Part shown: positions 16,010 through 24,911 of the stretch, one piece after another | Position numbering within the stretch: the first letter of the stretch is position 1 | Layout: each line of letters opens with the position of its first letter | Assembly (NCBI GenBank): GCA_002373505.1 | Contig: DFKE01000012.1 | Coordinates: 186,001-250,000, forward strand | Reading direction: 5' to 3' | Origin: Bacteroidales bacterium UBA3653 | Lineage (GTDB): Bacteria; Bacteroidota; Bacteroidia; Bacteroidales; Paludibacteraceae | Length of the DNA: 64,000 bases | Made by a program: the position numbers and the translations under genes | The notes under the pieces: generated by a model | Told to the model about the DNA's origin: nothing | What the model saw: the letters and a program-made list of their open reading frames with translations, nothing else | The model's database searches: none

Positions 16010-17369
16010 CTAACAGGTATTGTTGGATTACGGTTTGTATGTTCTTGGCTTTGCCCGGAGCGGAGTTGATGAGGATAGCAAAGACCCACGTGTCGCCGTT
16101 AGGCATGTCAATATACCCCGCGAAGTTCTTTGTTCCTGCGATTGTACCGCTTTTCGCATGTATGCGGCCCTCCAGTTCCGTTCCCGGGCAGAGCGTCTTG
16201 AGCGTGCCGGTCTGTCCGCTGACAGGAAGCGAAGCTATCCATGCCTCTTTGTTCTCGCTGTGCGACATGATCGTCAGCAGTTGCACAAAGGTCTTGGCGG
16301 ATACTGCATCCTGCGGCGCGAGTCCGCAGCCGTCTTTTATAATGGCGTTCTGTATCTTGACCCCTCTCCTCCGCCAGTAGTCGCGCAGCAGGTCCTGGCT
16401 GTTATGAATAGTGCCGGGTAAGGTATAGCGCGTGCCCAAATAACGGAAGAGCGCCTCCGCATAAAGGTTGTTGCTGTTGACGTTCGTCTCCTTGATGATC
16501 TCGGACAGCGGCTCGGAATAATGGATATACAGTTCGTTCCTCGCCGGAGTGAGCGGGTTGTAATCCGCCATATAGGAGGCATCGCGTTTGACTGCTATCC
16601 CTGCCTCTCTGAGTCTTGTAGTGAGGTGGCGCGCTAGCAACAGTCCGGGGTTAGGCAGGTCGCCTTTGACGCCGAACGTACCGAGGTTGGACGGAACGGC
16701 TCCTGTCAGATACCGCTCGCGGCTGTAAGGCAGTCCGCTCACGAAAGCCCCGTCATAACTGATCTTGTCGCACCGGATATGGTTGATGAAATAGACATCC
16801 TCCACCGCGGGTTCGGTCTTGATAACCTTGGCAACAGACCCCGGTTCGCCGCTCTGCAGCACGATATTCATCGTGTTGCCGTAGTAATTGAGTGCGAAGA
16901 TACCGGGAGCGTAGTAGTTCCCCGCGTCCTCGCAGAGCCAGTTGGGGTTCTGCGCCTCGCCGTCCAGCATGGTCATATCGGCAATGACCGCTCCGTCAAT
17001 CCGCCGGATGCCGGCAGACTGAATGGCCTTTACCCATTTGTCCAGAAACGCGGTACGCCCTTTCCATCCCAGCGAGGGGTCACAACCTCCGCGGATATAC
17101 AGGTCCCCTTTGAGAACGCCGTTTTCTATCACTCCGTTATATTCGAGAATAGTAGGAAAACGGAATCCGGGCCCGAGCGTCTCCAGCGCAGCACCGGTGG
17201 TGAGCAGTTTCATGACAGAAGCAGGCGGCACCACATGCTCCGGACGATAACTATCAATCACTTCTCCCGTATTCATGTTCTGCACGAAGACGGACATATT
17301 CGCCTGCCCCGTTATAGGGTGGCTTGTCAGGAAGTTAACCGACAGTAATATCGCTGCTAAAACTTTCAA
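15987..17369 (-). CDS. dacB: D-alanyl-D-alanine carboxypeptidase/endopeptidase, PBP4 type
   Basis: Periplasmic peptidoglycan peptidase of family S13. Signal peptide MKVLAAILLSVNFLTSHPITGQA. Catalytic motifs: SVMK with Ser51 and Lys54, SNN at 299-301 and KSG at 406-408, with the long PBP4 insertion between the first two. The 460-residue length fits. The start codon is TTG at 17369, because no in-frame ATG lies before the signal peptide and a TGA stop sits four codons upstream. The TTG is part of a 7-bp repeat unit that also fills the spacer to the upstream gene. Confidence 0.9.
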   Translation of the reverse strand: MKVLAAILLSVNFLTSHPITGQANMSVFVQNMNTGEVIDSYRPEHVVPPASVMKLLTTGAALETLGPGFRFPTILEYNGVIENGVLKGDLYIRGGCDPSLGWKGRTAFLDKWVKAIQSAGIRRIDGAVIADMTMLDGEAQNPNWLCEDAGNYYAPGIFALNYYGNTMNIVLQSGEPGSVAKVIKTEPAVEDVYFINHIRCDKISYDGAFVSGLPYSRERYLTGAVPSNLGTFGVKGDLPNPGLLLARHLTTRLREAGIAVKRDASYMADYNPLTPARNELYIHYSEPLSEIIKETNVNSNNLYAEALFRYLGTRYTLPGTIHNSQDLLRDYWRRRGVKIQNAIIKDGCGLAPQDAVSAKTFVQLLTIMSHSENKEAWIASLPVSGQTGTLKTLCPGTELEGRIHAKSGTIAGTKNFAGYIDMPNGDTWVFAILINSAPGKAKNIQTVIQQYLLDVYRAHK

Positions 17370-17407
17370 CTTCTTTCAACTATCAACTATCAACTATCAA
17401 CTCTCCA
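17363..17407 (-). repeat. 7-bp array supplying the dacB start and the upstream gene's stop
   Basis: On the + strand CTTTCAA, a CTT insert, CTTTCAA, CTATCAA three times, then CTCTCCA. Read on the gene strand this is TTGATAG-type units. The dacB TTG start lies in the first unit and the TGA stop of the Nfn-type gene (17397-17399) in the last CTATCAA unit. Confidence 0.8.
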
Positions 17408-19754
17408 AGTACTCATGCATGGCTTTGGCGGCTTTGCGTCCGTCGGACATAGCCAGAATGACCGTAGCTCCTCCGCGGACGATGTCTCCGCCGGCGAAGA
17501 GGGTAGGGATAGCGGACTGCATTCCTTCGTTGACCACGATCGTACCTTTCTTGCTGATTTCCAGTCCTTCCACGGAAGAAGGGATAAGCGGGTTCGGCGA
17601 GACGCCCACCGCAACGATAACCAGATCGGTCGGTATCGTGAGGGTCTTACCCTCTACGGGCACCGGACTGCGGCGTCCCGATTCGTCCGGTTCGCCCAGC
17701 TCCATCACCTGCAGCACCGCTTCGCACACACGTCCGTTCTCGTCGGCGTGGTACTCCACCGGGTTATGGAGGGTCATGAACTCAATGCCTTCTTCCTTGG
17801 CATGCTTGACCTCTTCGATACGCGCTGGCATCTCTTCCTCGCTGCGGCGGTAAACGATCATAGCGTGTTCCGCTCCGAGTCTCTTAGCCGTACGTACCGC
17901 ATCCATAGCTGTGTTACCTCCGCCGACGACAATCACGTTCTTGCCGTACAGGAGGGGCGTGTCGGTAGCAGGGTTGGAGGCGTCCATGAGGTTGACGCGC
18001 GTGAGGTATTCGTTGCAGGAGAGCACCCCGTTGAGGTTCTCTCCCGGTATATTCATAAATCGCGGCAGACCGGCTCCCGAACCGACGAAGATACCTCTGA
18101 AGCCCTGCTCCTCCAGCTCCTTGACGGAGATCGTCTTGCCGATGATAGTATCCGTATGGAACTGTACGCCCAGAGCCCGCAGACCGTCGATCTCTTTATC
18201 AACGATAGCGTTCGGCAGACGGAACTCGGGAATACCGTATTTGAGCACACCGCCGATCTCATGCAGAGCTTCGAACACATGCACTTCGTAGCCGTATTTG
18301 GCTGCGTCTCCGGCGAAAGTGAGTCCCGCAGGACCACTACCTACGACTGCAACGCGCGTTGCAGCCGTTGGTTTATTTACCATTTGGTCATTTACCATTT
18401 GGTTATTTGCATAGTCGGCAACGAAGCGCTCGAGGTAGCCGATAGCTACCGCCGGATGTCCCATCTTGAGATGGATACACTGGCTCTCGCATTGTTTCTC
18501 CTGTGGGCATACACGTCCGCACACGGCAGGCAGCGACGAACTCTCCTTGATGACGGCAGCTGCACCGAGGATATCTCCTTCCTCGAGTTTCTTGATGAAG
18601 CCCGGAATATGTATGTTAACCGGACAGCCTTGTACGCATGTCGGGTTCTTGCAGTTGAGGCAACGGTGGCTCTCTGTGATCGCTTGCTCAAAGGTCAGAC
18701 CCTGGTTCACTTCCTCGCGTAGGCTCTTCACGCGTACCTCGGGCCGCAGCTCCGGCATCTGTACGCGCGGAATAGCCACGCGGTCCTTCGCTGTACCGGT
18801 GAAGGGAGGAACGGAAACCCCTCCCGACCTCCCCTCAAGGGAGGAGACAGGTTTTTCGTGTGTTGCACTCTCGTTCCCCTCGGTTTCCCCTCGGTTTACT
18901 CCCTGTCCGATAGTCTCTCGATTGTGTCTCGCTAGTCTGATTTGGTATTGCTCCAGCGCCTCCGTCTCCTCGGTTTTGTAGGACTTCATGCGGCTGAGCA
19001 TCTCCGTCCAGTCCACTTGATGGGCATCAAACTCCGGTCCGTCCACGCAGACGAACTTGGTCTTTCCTCCAACCGTTACGCGGCACGCGCCGCACATGCC
19101 CGTTCCATCGACCATGATGGTGTTAAGCGATGCCTCGGTAGGGATATTATATTTGGCGGTAGTGAGGGCAACGAACTTCATCATGATAGCCGGACCGATC
19201 GTGATACATTTATTCACGGTCTCGCGGTTGATGACTTCTTCCACTCCTACGGTAACGACACCCTGTTTGCCCATCGAGCCGTCATCGGTCATGATAATCA
19301 CTTCATCGGACCATTTCGCCAGTTCGTCCCGAAGGATGAGCAGGTCTTTGTTGCGCGCAGCGAGGACCGTGATGACCCTGTTTCCGGCTTTCTTGAGCGC
19401 CTCTGCGATAGGCAGCATAGGAGCGGCTCCCACGCCTCCGCAGGCGCATACGACCGTTCCGTATTTCTCTATACGCGTAGCGCGTCCGAGAGGTCCTACT
19501 ATGTCATGCAGACATTCACCCGGCTCCATCGCCAGTAACTTATGGGTGGAGGCACCAACCTGCTGTACTACCAGCGTAATAGTGCCTTTCTCTATATCCG
19601 CTCCGGCGATAGTCAGAGGCACGCGTTCGGACATAGCGTCCACGCGGATGATGACGAAATGGCCGGCGCGCCGACTACGCGCAATGAGCGGAGCTTCTAC
19701 AACAAGTTCCGCTACATTGGGAGAGAAAAATCTCTTGCTTAGAATCTTATTCAT
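17397..19754 (-). CDS. NfnAB-type fusion: flavin/2Fe-2S NADH-ferredoxin module plus glutamate-synthase-like NADPH module
   Basis: A 785-residue fusion. Residues 1-260 form a ferredoxin-NADP reductase-like domain with FAD and NAD sites and a 2Fe-2S cluster (DGTGMCGACRV, Cys221, Cys224, Cys236). Residues ~340-785 are a GltD/NfnB-type domain with a 4Fe-4S region (Cys365, 368, 373, 377), an FAD motif GSGPAGL (~467) and an NADPH motif VVGGGNTAMDA. Likely role is electron transfer between NADH, ferredoxin and NADPH, as in NfnAB; databases often label it a dihydroorotate dehydrogenase subunit/glutamate synthase fusion. I start at 19754, because upstream in-frame residues are antisense to deoC. Two repeat insertions interrupt it: a palindromic block at ~302-318 in the linker, and QMVND/QMVNK at ~449-459. 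Confidence 0.88.
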   Translation of the reverse strand: MNKILSKRFFSPNVAELVVEAPLIARSRRAGHFVIIRVDAMSERVPLTIAGADIEKGTITLVVQQVGASTHKLLAMEPGECLHDIVGPLGRATRIEKYGTVVCACGGVGAAPMLPIAEALKKAGNRVITVLAARNKDLLILRDELAKWSDEVIIMTDDGSMGKQGVVTVGVEEVINRETVNKCITIGPAIMMKFVALTTAKYNIPTEASLNTIMVDGTGMCGACRVTVGGKTKFVCVDGPEFDAHQVDWTEMLSRMKSYKTEETEALEQYQIRLARHNRETIGQGVNRGETEGNESATHEKPVSSLEGRSGGVSVPPFTGTAKDRVAIPRVQMPELRPEVRVKSLREEVNQGLTFEQAITESHRCLNCKNPTCVQGCPVNIHIPGFIKKLEEGDILGAAAVIKESSSLPAVCGRVCPQEKQCESQCIHLKMGHPAVAIGYLERFVADYANNQMVNDQMVNKPTAATRVAVVGSGPAGLTFAGDAAKYGYEVHVFEALHEIGGVLKYGIPEFRLPNAIVDKEIDGLRALGVQFHTDTIIGKTISVKELEEQGFRGIFVGSGAGLPRFMNIPGENLNGVLSCNEYLTRVNLMDASNPATDTPLLYGKNVIVVGGGNTAMDAVRTAKRLGAEHAMIVYRRSEEEMPARIEEVKHAKEEGIEFMTLHNPVEYHADENGRVCEAVLQVMELGEPDESGRRSPVPVEGKTLTIPTDLVIVAVGVSPNPLIPSSVEGLEISKKGTIVVNEGMQSAIPTLFAGGDIVRGGATVILAMSDGRKAAKAMHEYLES
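18375..18410 (-). repeat. 15-bp repeat inside the Nfn-type gene
   Basis: ATTTACCATTTGGTC and ATTTACCATTTGGTT plus partial ATTTGC. Because 15 is divisible by three it gives the peptide repeat QMVND/QMVNK just before the FAD-binding motif. The same unit occurs between genes at 6201-6236. Confidence 0.8.
18802..18847 (-). repeat. Palindromic GC-rich repeat inside the linker of the Nfn-type gene
   Basis: The block contains CTCCC tracts and CTCCCCTCAAGGGAGGAG, close to a palindrome. It resembles the CCCCCTTTAGGGGG element at 44640-44653, which lies between genes. It encodes the glycine/proline-rich linker GRSGGVSVPPFTG. Directly adjacent is a second direct repeat, CCTCGGTTT, at 18877-18895. Confidence 0.65.
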
Positions 19755-19782
19755 CTTTCGACTTTCGACTTTTGTCTTTCGA
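19755..19782 (-). repeat. Spacer made exactly of four 7-bp units
   Basis: CTTTCGA, CTTTCGA, CTTTTGT, CTTTCGA. The array starts at the base after the Nfn-type start codon and ends at the base before the deoC stop codon, so the entire spacer is repeat. On the gene strand it reads as purine-rich TCGAAAG units that could serve as ribosome binding sequence. Confidence 0.85.
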
Positions 19783-20661
19783 CTAAAAATATTTGGTTTC
19801 TTTTCCGACAATAGAGGACAGTAAGTTGTTGGCGAGGCGTGAAGCGCCGAAACGGAATGATTCGTTGTTGAGCCATTCCTCGCCCAGAATCTCTTTGACG
19901 AGTGTGAAATGCTGCACCGCCTCTTCGGTAGTGGAGACTCCTCCGGCAGGCTTATAACCCATCTTGATACCCGTTTTCTCGCGCCATGCCTTGATAGCGT
20001 GACACATGACAAAGGTAGCCTCCGGCGTTGCGTTCACGGCAATCTTACCGGTAGAAGTCTTGATGAAGTCACATCCCGCCGACATAGAGAGGATGGATGC
20101 TTTCCAGATGTTCTCTGCGGATTTGAGCATACCGGTTTCGAGAATCACTTTGAGGTGCTTGTCTCCGCAAACCGCCTTGAGTTCGCTTATCTCGTCGAAG
20201 CACTCCTGATAGTTGCCCTCCAGGAACTTACCCACGCTCAGCACAATATCAATCTCCGTTGCACCGGCTTTGATAGCCAGAGCCGTTTCCGCCACTTTGA
20301 CCTCCAGGAAAGTCTGGGAAGCAGGAAAACCGCCGCTGACGCACGCGATATTGAATTTGGGGTCTTTGAGCGCGCCGCGCACATATTCCGCCATCGCGGG
20401 ATAAACGCAGATAGCCGCTACATTCGGAATACCCGGAAAGTCTTTCTCGAAATTATTGACCGCGTTCGCCATCTTCTCTACCTTGGCGATCGTGTCATCG
20501 GCGGAAAGGGTGGTATAGTCGATCTGATGGAGGCACTCTTTCCAAACCTCCACATTGTTGTTCTCGTCGAAGTGTTTTGCTTCGATTTCTGCTACTTGAG
20601 CCTTCACTTGCTCATCGGTAAACGGGCAGGGGTACTGCGCAAATAATTCGTCAAAATTCAT
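19783..20661 (-). CDS. deoC: Deoxyribose-phosphate aldolase
   Basis: Cleaves deoxyribose 5-phosphate to glyceraldehyde 3-phosphate and acetaldehyde. Schiff-base Lys201 lies in DFIKTSTGK and the second lysine, Lys237, in GYKPAGG; the DIVLSVGKFL segment (138-147) carries the family Asp. At 292 residues it is slightly longer than E. coli DeoC because of an N-terminal helical extension common in Bacteroidetes. It lies 18 bp downstream of the phosphatidylserine decarboxylase gene, probably in one transcript. Confidence 0.95.
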   Translation of the reverse strand: MNFDELFAQYPCPFTDEQVKAQVAEIEAKHFDENNNVEVWKECLHQIDYTTLSADDTIAKVEKMANAVNNFEKDFPGIPNVAAICVYPAMAEYVRGALKDPKFNIACVSGGFPASQTFLEVKVAETALAIKAGATEIDIVLSVGKFLEGNYQECFDEISELKAVCGDKHLKVILETGMLKSAENIWKASILSMSAGCDFIKTSTGKIAVNATPEATFVMCHAIKAWREKTGIKMGYKPAGGVSTTEEAVQHFTLVKEILGEEWLNNESFRFGASRLANNLLSSIVGKETKYF

Positions 20662-20679
20662 GGTTGTATAGTTATTAAA

Positions 20680-21375
20680 TTATTCTTCATTCGTATTGAT
20701 AGCCGGATCTTCCTGCAGCCGTCCTATAACGGTCTCGTTTCCCCGGACGGACTCTCCCACAGCGACGTACATCTCGGTATTCAGCGGCAGATACATATCC
20801 ACCCGTGAGCCGAGTTTGATAAAGCCGAGGTGGGTGTTGCGATGCGCCTGATGTCCGGGTTTGGCATATGTGACGATACGTCTTGCCATAGCTCCGGCAA
20901 CCTGACGCACGGCGATCTGTACCTTCGTCGGCGTCTCGATCACAACAAGCGAGCGCTCGTTCTCCGTGCTGGATTTGGGCAGCCATGCTCCTTTATGACG
21001 CCCTTTCTGGTGCTCGGAGACAATAATATTTCCCTCTACAGGATACCAGTTGGCATGTACGTTGAAGGGCGACATGAAGATAGACACCTGCAATTTAGGC
21101 TCGTGGAAATACTCGTTCTCTTCCATCGGCTCAACCACCACTACCCGTCCGTCAGCAGGAGCAATGATGAAATTGGGGTCATCAATCTCCAGCACCCGTA
21201 CGGGATTGCGGAAGAAATAGGATACAAACACCAGCAACGTGGCTGTAAGAATCAGCGTCACGCCGAACACCCAGTGGGAGAAATACATGTACACCGGGAT
21301 GTTGATGATAAACAAGAGCAACACGATGATGATAATCATGTTGCGTCCTTCTCTGTGTATTCTTGGTCTTTTCAT
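20680..21375 (-). CDS. psd: Phosphatidylserine decarboxylase family protein
   Basis: Makes phosphatidylethanolamine, the main membrane lipid. This is the short form (231 residues) with two N-terminal membrane segments (~12-31 and 35-53), the APADGRV motif (72-78), His107 in MSPFNVHANW and the self-cleavage site GS at 189-190 (LGFIKLGSRVDM), where the pyruvoyl group forms. It follows the SRPBCC gene by 10 bp. An EptA-like enzyme at 54991 would use phosphatidylethanolamine as donor. Confidence 0.92.
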   Translation of the reverse strand: MKRPRIHREGRNMIIIIVLLLFIINIPVYMYFSHWVFGVTLILTATLLVFVSYFFRNPVRVLEIDDPNFIIAPADGRVVVVEPMEENEYFHEPKLQVSIFMSPFNVHANWYPVEGNIIVSEHQKGRHKGAWLPKSSTENERSLVVIETPTKVQIAVRQVAGAMARRIVTYAKPGHQAHRNTHLGFIKLGSRVDMYLPLNTEMYVAVGESVRGNETVIGRLQEDPAINTNEE

Positions 21376-21385
21376 AATGATATGA

Positions 21386-21817
21386 TTAATTCCACTGGCT
21401 ATAAGGGAACTGAGCCAGCATGTCTGCCGCCTGATCCAGGCCTTGTTGCAATTTTTTCTCTATCATAAACTTGAACATCATCGGGATGTCCGCTTTGACA
21501 GTCAGTTTGATGCGCGTGTCCGTCGGGTTCAGTTCCTTGAGTTGAATCCAGAAATTAGCCTGCATCGGAATGCCTTCCGCCCCGAACTTGACCGTATCGT
21601 TTTCAATCCGGTCCACGATAGCGATGGTTATTTTCTGCCCCAGTCCGTCCACTTTCATCCGGACGCGGTCCGGGCTGATTTCTATTTCCTGGATCTTGTC
21701 CTGCGGTATCAAGTCCCGTACGCGCTCAAGGTTCTCCATATTACTCAGCACACGATAAATCTGCGCGGCTGTACATGGCGCAGAAGTGATTTTGCTTTCG
21801 TATTTCGATTCGCTCAT
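21386..21817 (-). CDS. SRPBCC-family small ligand-binding protein
   Basis: A 143-residue cytoplasmic protein with the START/SRPBCC helix-grip pattern: N-terminal strand YESKITSAPCTAAQIYRVLS, a central run of strands (ITIAIVDRIENDTVKFGA, TRIKLTVKADIPMM) and a long C-terminal helix (FMIEKKLQQGLDQAADMLAQF). The ligand is unknown; similar proteins are often found next to phosphatidylserine decarboxylase genes in Bacteroidales. It has its own promoter and leads the psd-deoC-nfn-dacB-birA-rfbB run. Confidence 0.8.
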   Translation of the reverse strand: MSESKYESKITSAPCTAAQIYRVLSNMENLERVRDLIPQDKIQEIEISPDRVRMKVDGLGQKITIAIVDRIENDTVKFGAEGIPMQANFWIQLKELNPTDTRIKLTVKADIPMMFKFMIEKKLQQGLDQAADMLAQFPYSQWN

Positions 21818-21842
21818 ACTTATCGGAATTTAATTCACGGTA

Positions 21843-21874
21843 CAAAAGTACTACTTTTTTTGCATATATGCAAA
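21843..21874 (-). promoter_or_regulatory. Promoter of the SRPBCC-psd operon
   Basis: On the - strand TTTG (21871-21874) and TACTTTTG (21843-21850) are 20 bp apart, a perfect Bacteroidetes promoter. The -33 element overlaps the stop region of the upstream lipoprotein gene. Confidence 0.75.
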
Positions 21875-22330
21875 TTATTGCAGTCTTTTTTGATATTTTT
21901 GTATTTCCAGAGAAGTTTTCCTGATACGTTTTTCCAGTTCGTTGATATCCCGTATGACGATCTGCAGGTGTTGCGCCCGAGGGAGCATTTCGTCGCTTGT
22001 GTCTTCCACTCTTTTACCGTCTTTGTACATCAGTATTTCCCTGCCGTCATCCCGTACGAGAATACGCAGTCCGCCACGCCCTCTGGTTACATAGTAACCA
22101 TGATCCTGATATTTTTCGTTTCTCTCGTACGTAAAAAGAGCCGTCAGACTGTCCGCCTGCGCCGTGAGGCTGTCCAGTGTCGTCTGGTAATAATCCATGC
22201 TTCTCACCTGCTCCGACAGCCAGATACTATCCTGGCGGTGTTTCTCCGCCCTGTATTGCTCCACGCGAGAGGGTTTGTTACATCCCGCCATCAGGGCGAG
22301 ACACATGATACCCAATAACAATCGTTTCAT
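21875..22330 (-). CDS. Lipoprotein with coiled-coil segments, function unknown
   Basis: A 151-residue protein with a lipoprotein signal (MKRLLLGIMCLALMAGC, Cys17). Residues 22-70 and 115-150 are rich in charged heptads (EQYRAEKHRQDSIWLSEQ, INELEKRIRKTSLEIQKYQ) and likely form helical hairpins. A short beta segment between them (GYYVTRGRGGLRILVRDDG) is conserved-looking but I cannot name the family. It diverges from rsfS. Confidence 0.7.
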   Translation of the reverse strand: MKRLLLGIMCLALMAGCNKPSRVEQYRAEKHRQDSIWLSEQVRSMDYYQTTLDSLTAQADSLTALFTYERNEKYQDHGYYVTRGRGGLRILVRDDGREILMYKDGKRVEDTSDEMLPRAQHLQIVIRDINELEKRIRKTSLEIQKYQKRLQ

Positions 22331-22354
22331 GTGTTAATTTGATTAAAAAGTACG

Positions 22355-22385
22355 CAAAGGTACAACAAAATTTGCACATATCAAA
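22355..22385 (-). promoter_or_regulatory. Promoter of the coiled-coil lipoprotein gene
   Basis: On the - strand TTTG (22382-22385) and TACCTTTG (22355-22362) are 19 bp apart. It interleaves with the divergent rsfS promoter, so the two may compete. Confidence 0.7.
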
Positions 22386-22402
22386 ATATTTTTGTATTTT
22401 TG
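22371..22402 (+). promoter_or_regulatory. Promoter of rsfS-ftsH
   Basis: TTTG (22371-22374) and TATTTTTG (22395-22402) are 20 bp apart. Transcription would begin near 22409, about 60 nt before rsfS. Confidence 0.75.
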
Positions 22403-22469
22403 CACCCGAAATTGCGTAATGTGCGCATTTGCTAAAAAGAAAAACGGAAAAACAGAAAGAAAAACCAAT

Positions 22470-22835
22470 ATGAAAGAAGTGTCAACCAAGAAATTATTAG
22501 AAACCATTATTGAAGGAATCCGCAATCGTAAGGGGCAGCGTATCGTGACTATCGACCTGCGCAAGATCAAAGAGGCTCCGGTAGAGATGATGCTTATCTG
22601 TGAGGGTCAGAGCAACACCCAGGTGTCGGCTATTGCGGATGAAATAGACGATTATGTACGCACGACGACGCATGTTCATCCGCTGAGTGTGTCCGGTCAG
22701 GAGAATGCCGAATGGATAGCGATGGACTATGGTACAATTTTTGTGCATGTGATGCAGCGCGAGCCGCGCGCATTTTATGACATCGAGCACCTCTGGGCGG
22801 ACGGGAAAGTGACAGAATTGCCGGAGGTGATCTGA
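22470..22835 (+). CDS. rsfS: Ribosomal silencing factor RsfS
   Basis: Binds ribosomal protein L14 on the large subunit and blocks subunit joining when nutrients are low. The 121-residue protein has the family pattern IVTIDLRKIKEAPVEMMLIC, the SNTQVSAIADEI helix and the AEWIAMDYGTIFVHVM core. I start at 22470 (MKEVSTK); an in-frame ATG at 22392 lies upstream of the likely transcription start. It is followed by ftsH, a standard Bacteroidetes order. Confidence 0.93.
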   Translation: MKEVSTKKLLETIIEGIRNRKGQRIVTIDLRKIKEAPVEMMLICEGQSNTQVSAIADEIDDYVRTTTHVHPLSVSGQENAEWIAMDYGTIFVHVMQREPRAFYDIEHLWADGKVTELPEVI

Positions 22836-22865
22836 GGTTTGGAGAATTAGACGATTTGAGAATTT

Positions 22866-24911
22866 ATGGCAGAAAAGAAAAACAATCAATCCCCCAAACA
22901 AGGGAAACAGCCGTCAGGTGGACGCCGATGGCTGAGTATATTGTTCTATACCATGGCGTTCGCGTTGATAGGCTTTTATTTCTTCGGAGACAAAGAGGGT
23001 CAGGGCGCCAGCAAAGAACTGAGTTATACCAAACTGACAGCCTATATCGAGGCTGGCGCGATAGAGAAGATAGACGTATCGGACGACATGCAGGCAAAGG
23101 CGACGGTCAAGCCTCAGAGTTATACGCTTGTTTTCGGCACGCAGGGTGATGGTGAGAAAGCGAAAGGAGTTCTGAGAACCCAGGTGCCGTCCGTGGAAGA
23201 GTTCTCCAAATACATGGACGGCGTGAACGCCACCCGCAAGGCGAACGGCCAGGTGGCGATCGACGTGACTTACAGCAAGTCGCGTGATTATTGGTATCTT
23301 ATTCTGGTCAATATCCTTCCTTTTGTGCTTATCGTGCTGTTCTTCATGTATATGAGCCGCGGCATCGGAGCAGGCGGCGGTCCCGGCGGTATCTTCGGCG
23401 TGGGCAAAGCGCAGGCGCAGCTGTTCGACAAGGACAAGAAGGACAAAGTGACCTTCGCGGATGTGGCAGGCCTCTACGGGGCGAAACAAGAAGTACAGGA
23501 AATAGTCGAATTCCTGAAGAACCCGAAGAAATACACGGAGATAGGAGCCAAGATCCCGAAAGGTGCTCTTCTTGTAGGCCCTCCTGGAACAGGAAAGACC
23601 CTGCTCGCCAAGGCGGTAGCCGGAGAAGCGAATGTGCCGTTCTTCTCAATGAGCGGATCGGATTTCGTAGAGATGTTTGTGGGCGTAGGAGCCAGCCGTG
23701 TGCGTGACCTCTTCCGCCAGGCTAAAGAGAAAGCGCCGGCTATCATCTTTATCGATGAGATAGACGCTATCGGTCGTGCCCGCGGGAAGAATACGATGAC
23801 AGGCGGCAACGATGAGCGCGAGAGTACGCTGAACCAGTTGCTGACAGAGATGGACGGCTTCGGCACCAATAGCGGCGTGATCATTCTGGCGGCGACCAAC
23901 CGTGCGGATGTACTGGACGCGGCATTGCTGCGCGCAGGACGTTTCGACCGCCAGATACATGTGGAACTGCCGGACCTGCAGGAGCGCAAAGAGATCTTCC
24001 TCGTTCATCTGCGCCCGATTAAGTTAGACGATAGCGTAGATGTTGATTTCCTGAGCAAACAAACCCCCGGTTTCTCGGGTGCCGACATAGCGAATGTATG
24101 CAACGAGGCAGCGCTGATAGCAGCCCGCGGTGGACGTAAGAAAGTGACCAAACAGGACTTCATGGACGCAGTGGACCGCATCGTAGGAGGTCTGGAGCGC
24201 AAGAACAAGATCATGACGGATGAGGAGAAACGCTCCATCGCCTATCACGAGGCAGGCCATGCTACTATCAGCTGGATGCTCCGTTGGGCAAATCCGCTGG
24301 TGAAAGTGACGATCGTTCCCCGCGGTATGGCTCTCGGCGCGGCATGGTACCTGCCAGAAGAGCGGCAGTTAACCAACGAAGAGCATATACTCGACGAACT
24401 ATGCTCCTTGTTGGGAGGCCGTGCGGCAGAACAACTGTTCCTGAACCAGACTTCAACCGGCGCACTCAATGATCTGGAGCGCGCTACCAAGCAAGCATAT
24501 GCAATGGTGGCATATTACGGCATGAGCGACAAACTGAAGGATGTCAGTTTCTATGATTCTACCGGCCGTTATGACTATGGATTCACCAAACCTTATTCGG
24601 AGCAGACAGCAACGAAGATAGATACGGAGACCCAGCGCATCATAGCCGAGCAGATGGCGCGCGCCAAACAGATTCTGACCGACTATGCGGACGGTCATCA
24701 CGAGATAGCCCGGTTGCTCCTCGAACGCGAGGTGATCACCTCTGAAGATGTAGAGCGTATCTTAGGACCACGGCCGTGGAAAAGCCGCGGAGACGAACTG
24801 CTGGAGGCAAATGCCGCTCTCGCAGAAGCCGAGCAGGCTGCCAAACCCAAGAAACGCGCACCGCGCAAGAAGAAACCACAAACAACAGAGAATAATGAAG
24901 AACAAAGTTAA
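22866..24911 (+). CDS. ftsH: ATP-dependent zinc metalloprotease FtsH
   Basis: Membrane-anchored AAA+ protease for quality control of membrane and short-lived proteins. Two membrane segments (~22-41 and 143-163) flank a small periplasmic domain; then come Walker A GPPGTGKT (238-245), Walker B IIFIDEID, the SRH region and the zinc motif HEAGH (~460-464). The C-terminal tail is Lys/Pro-rich (KPKKRAPRKKKPQ). Its 681 residues are typical. The stop codon overlaps the beginning of the next gene. Confidence 0.97.
   Translation: MAEKKNNQSPKQGKQPSGGRRWLSILFYTMAFALIGFYFFGDKEGQGASKELSYTKLTAYIEAGAIEKIDVSDDMQAKATVKPQSYTLVFGTQGDGEKAKGVLRTQVPSVEEFSKYMDGVNATRKANGQVAIDVTYSKSRDYWYLILVNILPFVLIVLFFMYMSRGIGAGGGPGGIFGVGKAQAQLFDKDKKDKVTFADVAGLYGAKQEVQEIVEFLKNPKKYTEIGAKIPKGALLVGPPGTGKTLLAKAVAGEANVPFFSMSGSDFVEMFVGVGASRVRDLFRQAKEKAPAIIFIDEIDAIGRARGKNTMTGGNDERESTLNQLLTEMDGFGTNSGVIILAATNRADVLDAALLRAGRFDRQIHVELPDLQERKEIFLVHLRPIKLDDSVDVDFLSKQTPGFSGADIANVCNEAALIAARGGRKKVTKQDFMDAVDRIVGGLERKNKIMTDEEKRSIAYHEAGHATISWMLRWANPLVKVTIVPRGMALGAAWYLPEERQLTNEEHILDELCSLLGGRAAEQLFLNQTSTGALNDLERATKQAYAMVAYYGMSDKLKDVSFYDSTGRYDYGFTKPYSEQTATKIDTETQRIIAEQMARAKQILTDYADGHHEIARLLLEREVITSEDVERILGPRPWKSRGDELLEANAALAEAEQAAKPKKRAPRKKKPQTTENNEEQS

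Noticed and set aside
19755..20012. N-terminal extension of the Nfn-type gene by 86 codons
   Set aside because: The extension is antisense to deoC and crosses the 7-bp array; homology begins at the ATG at 19754.
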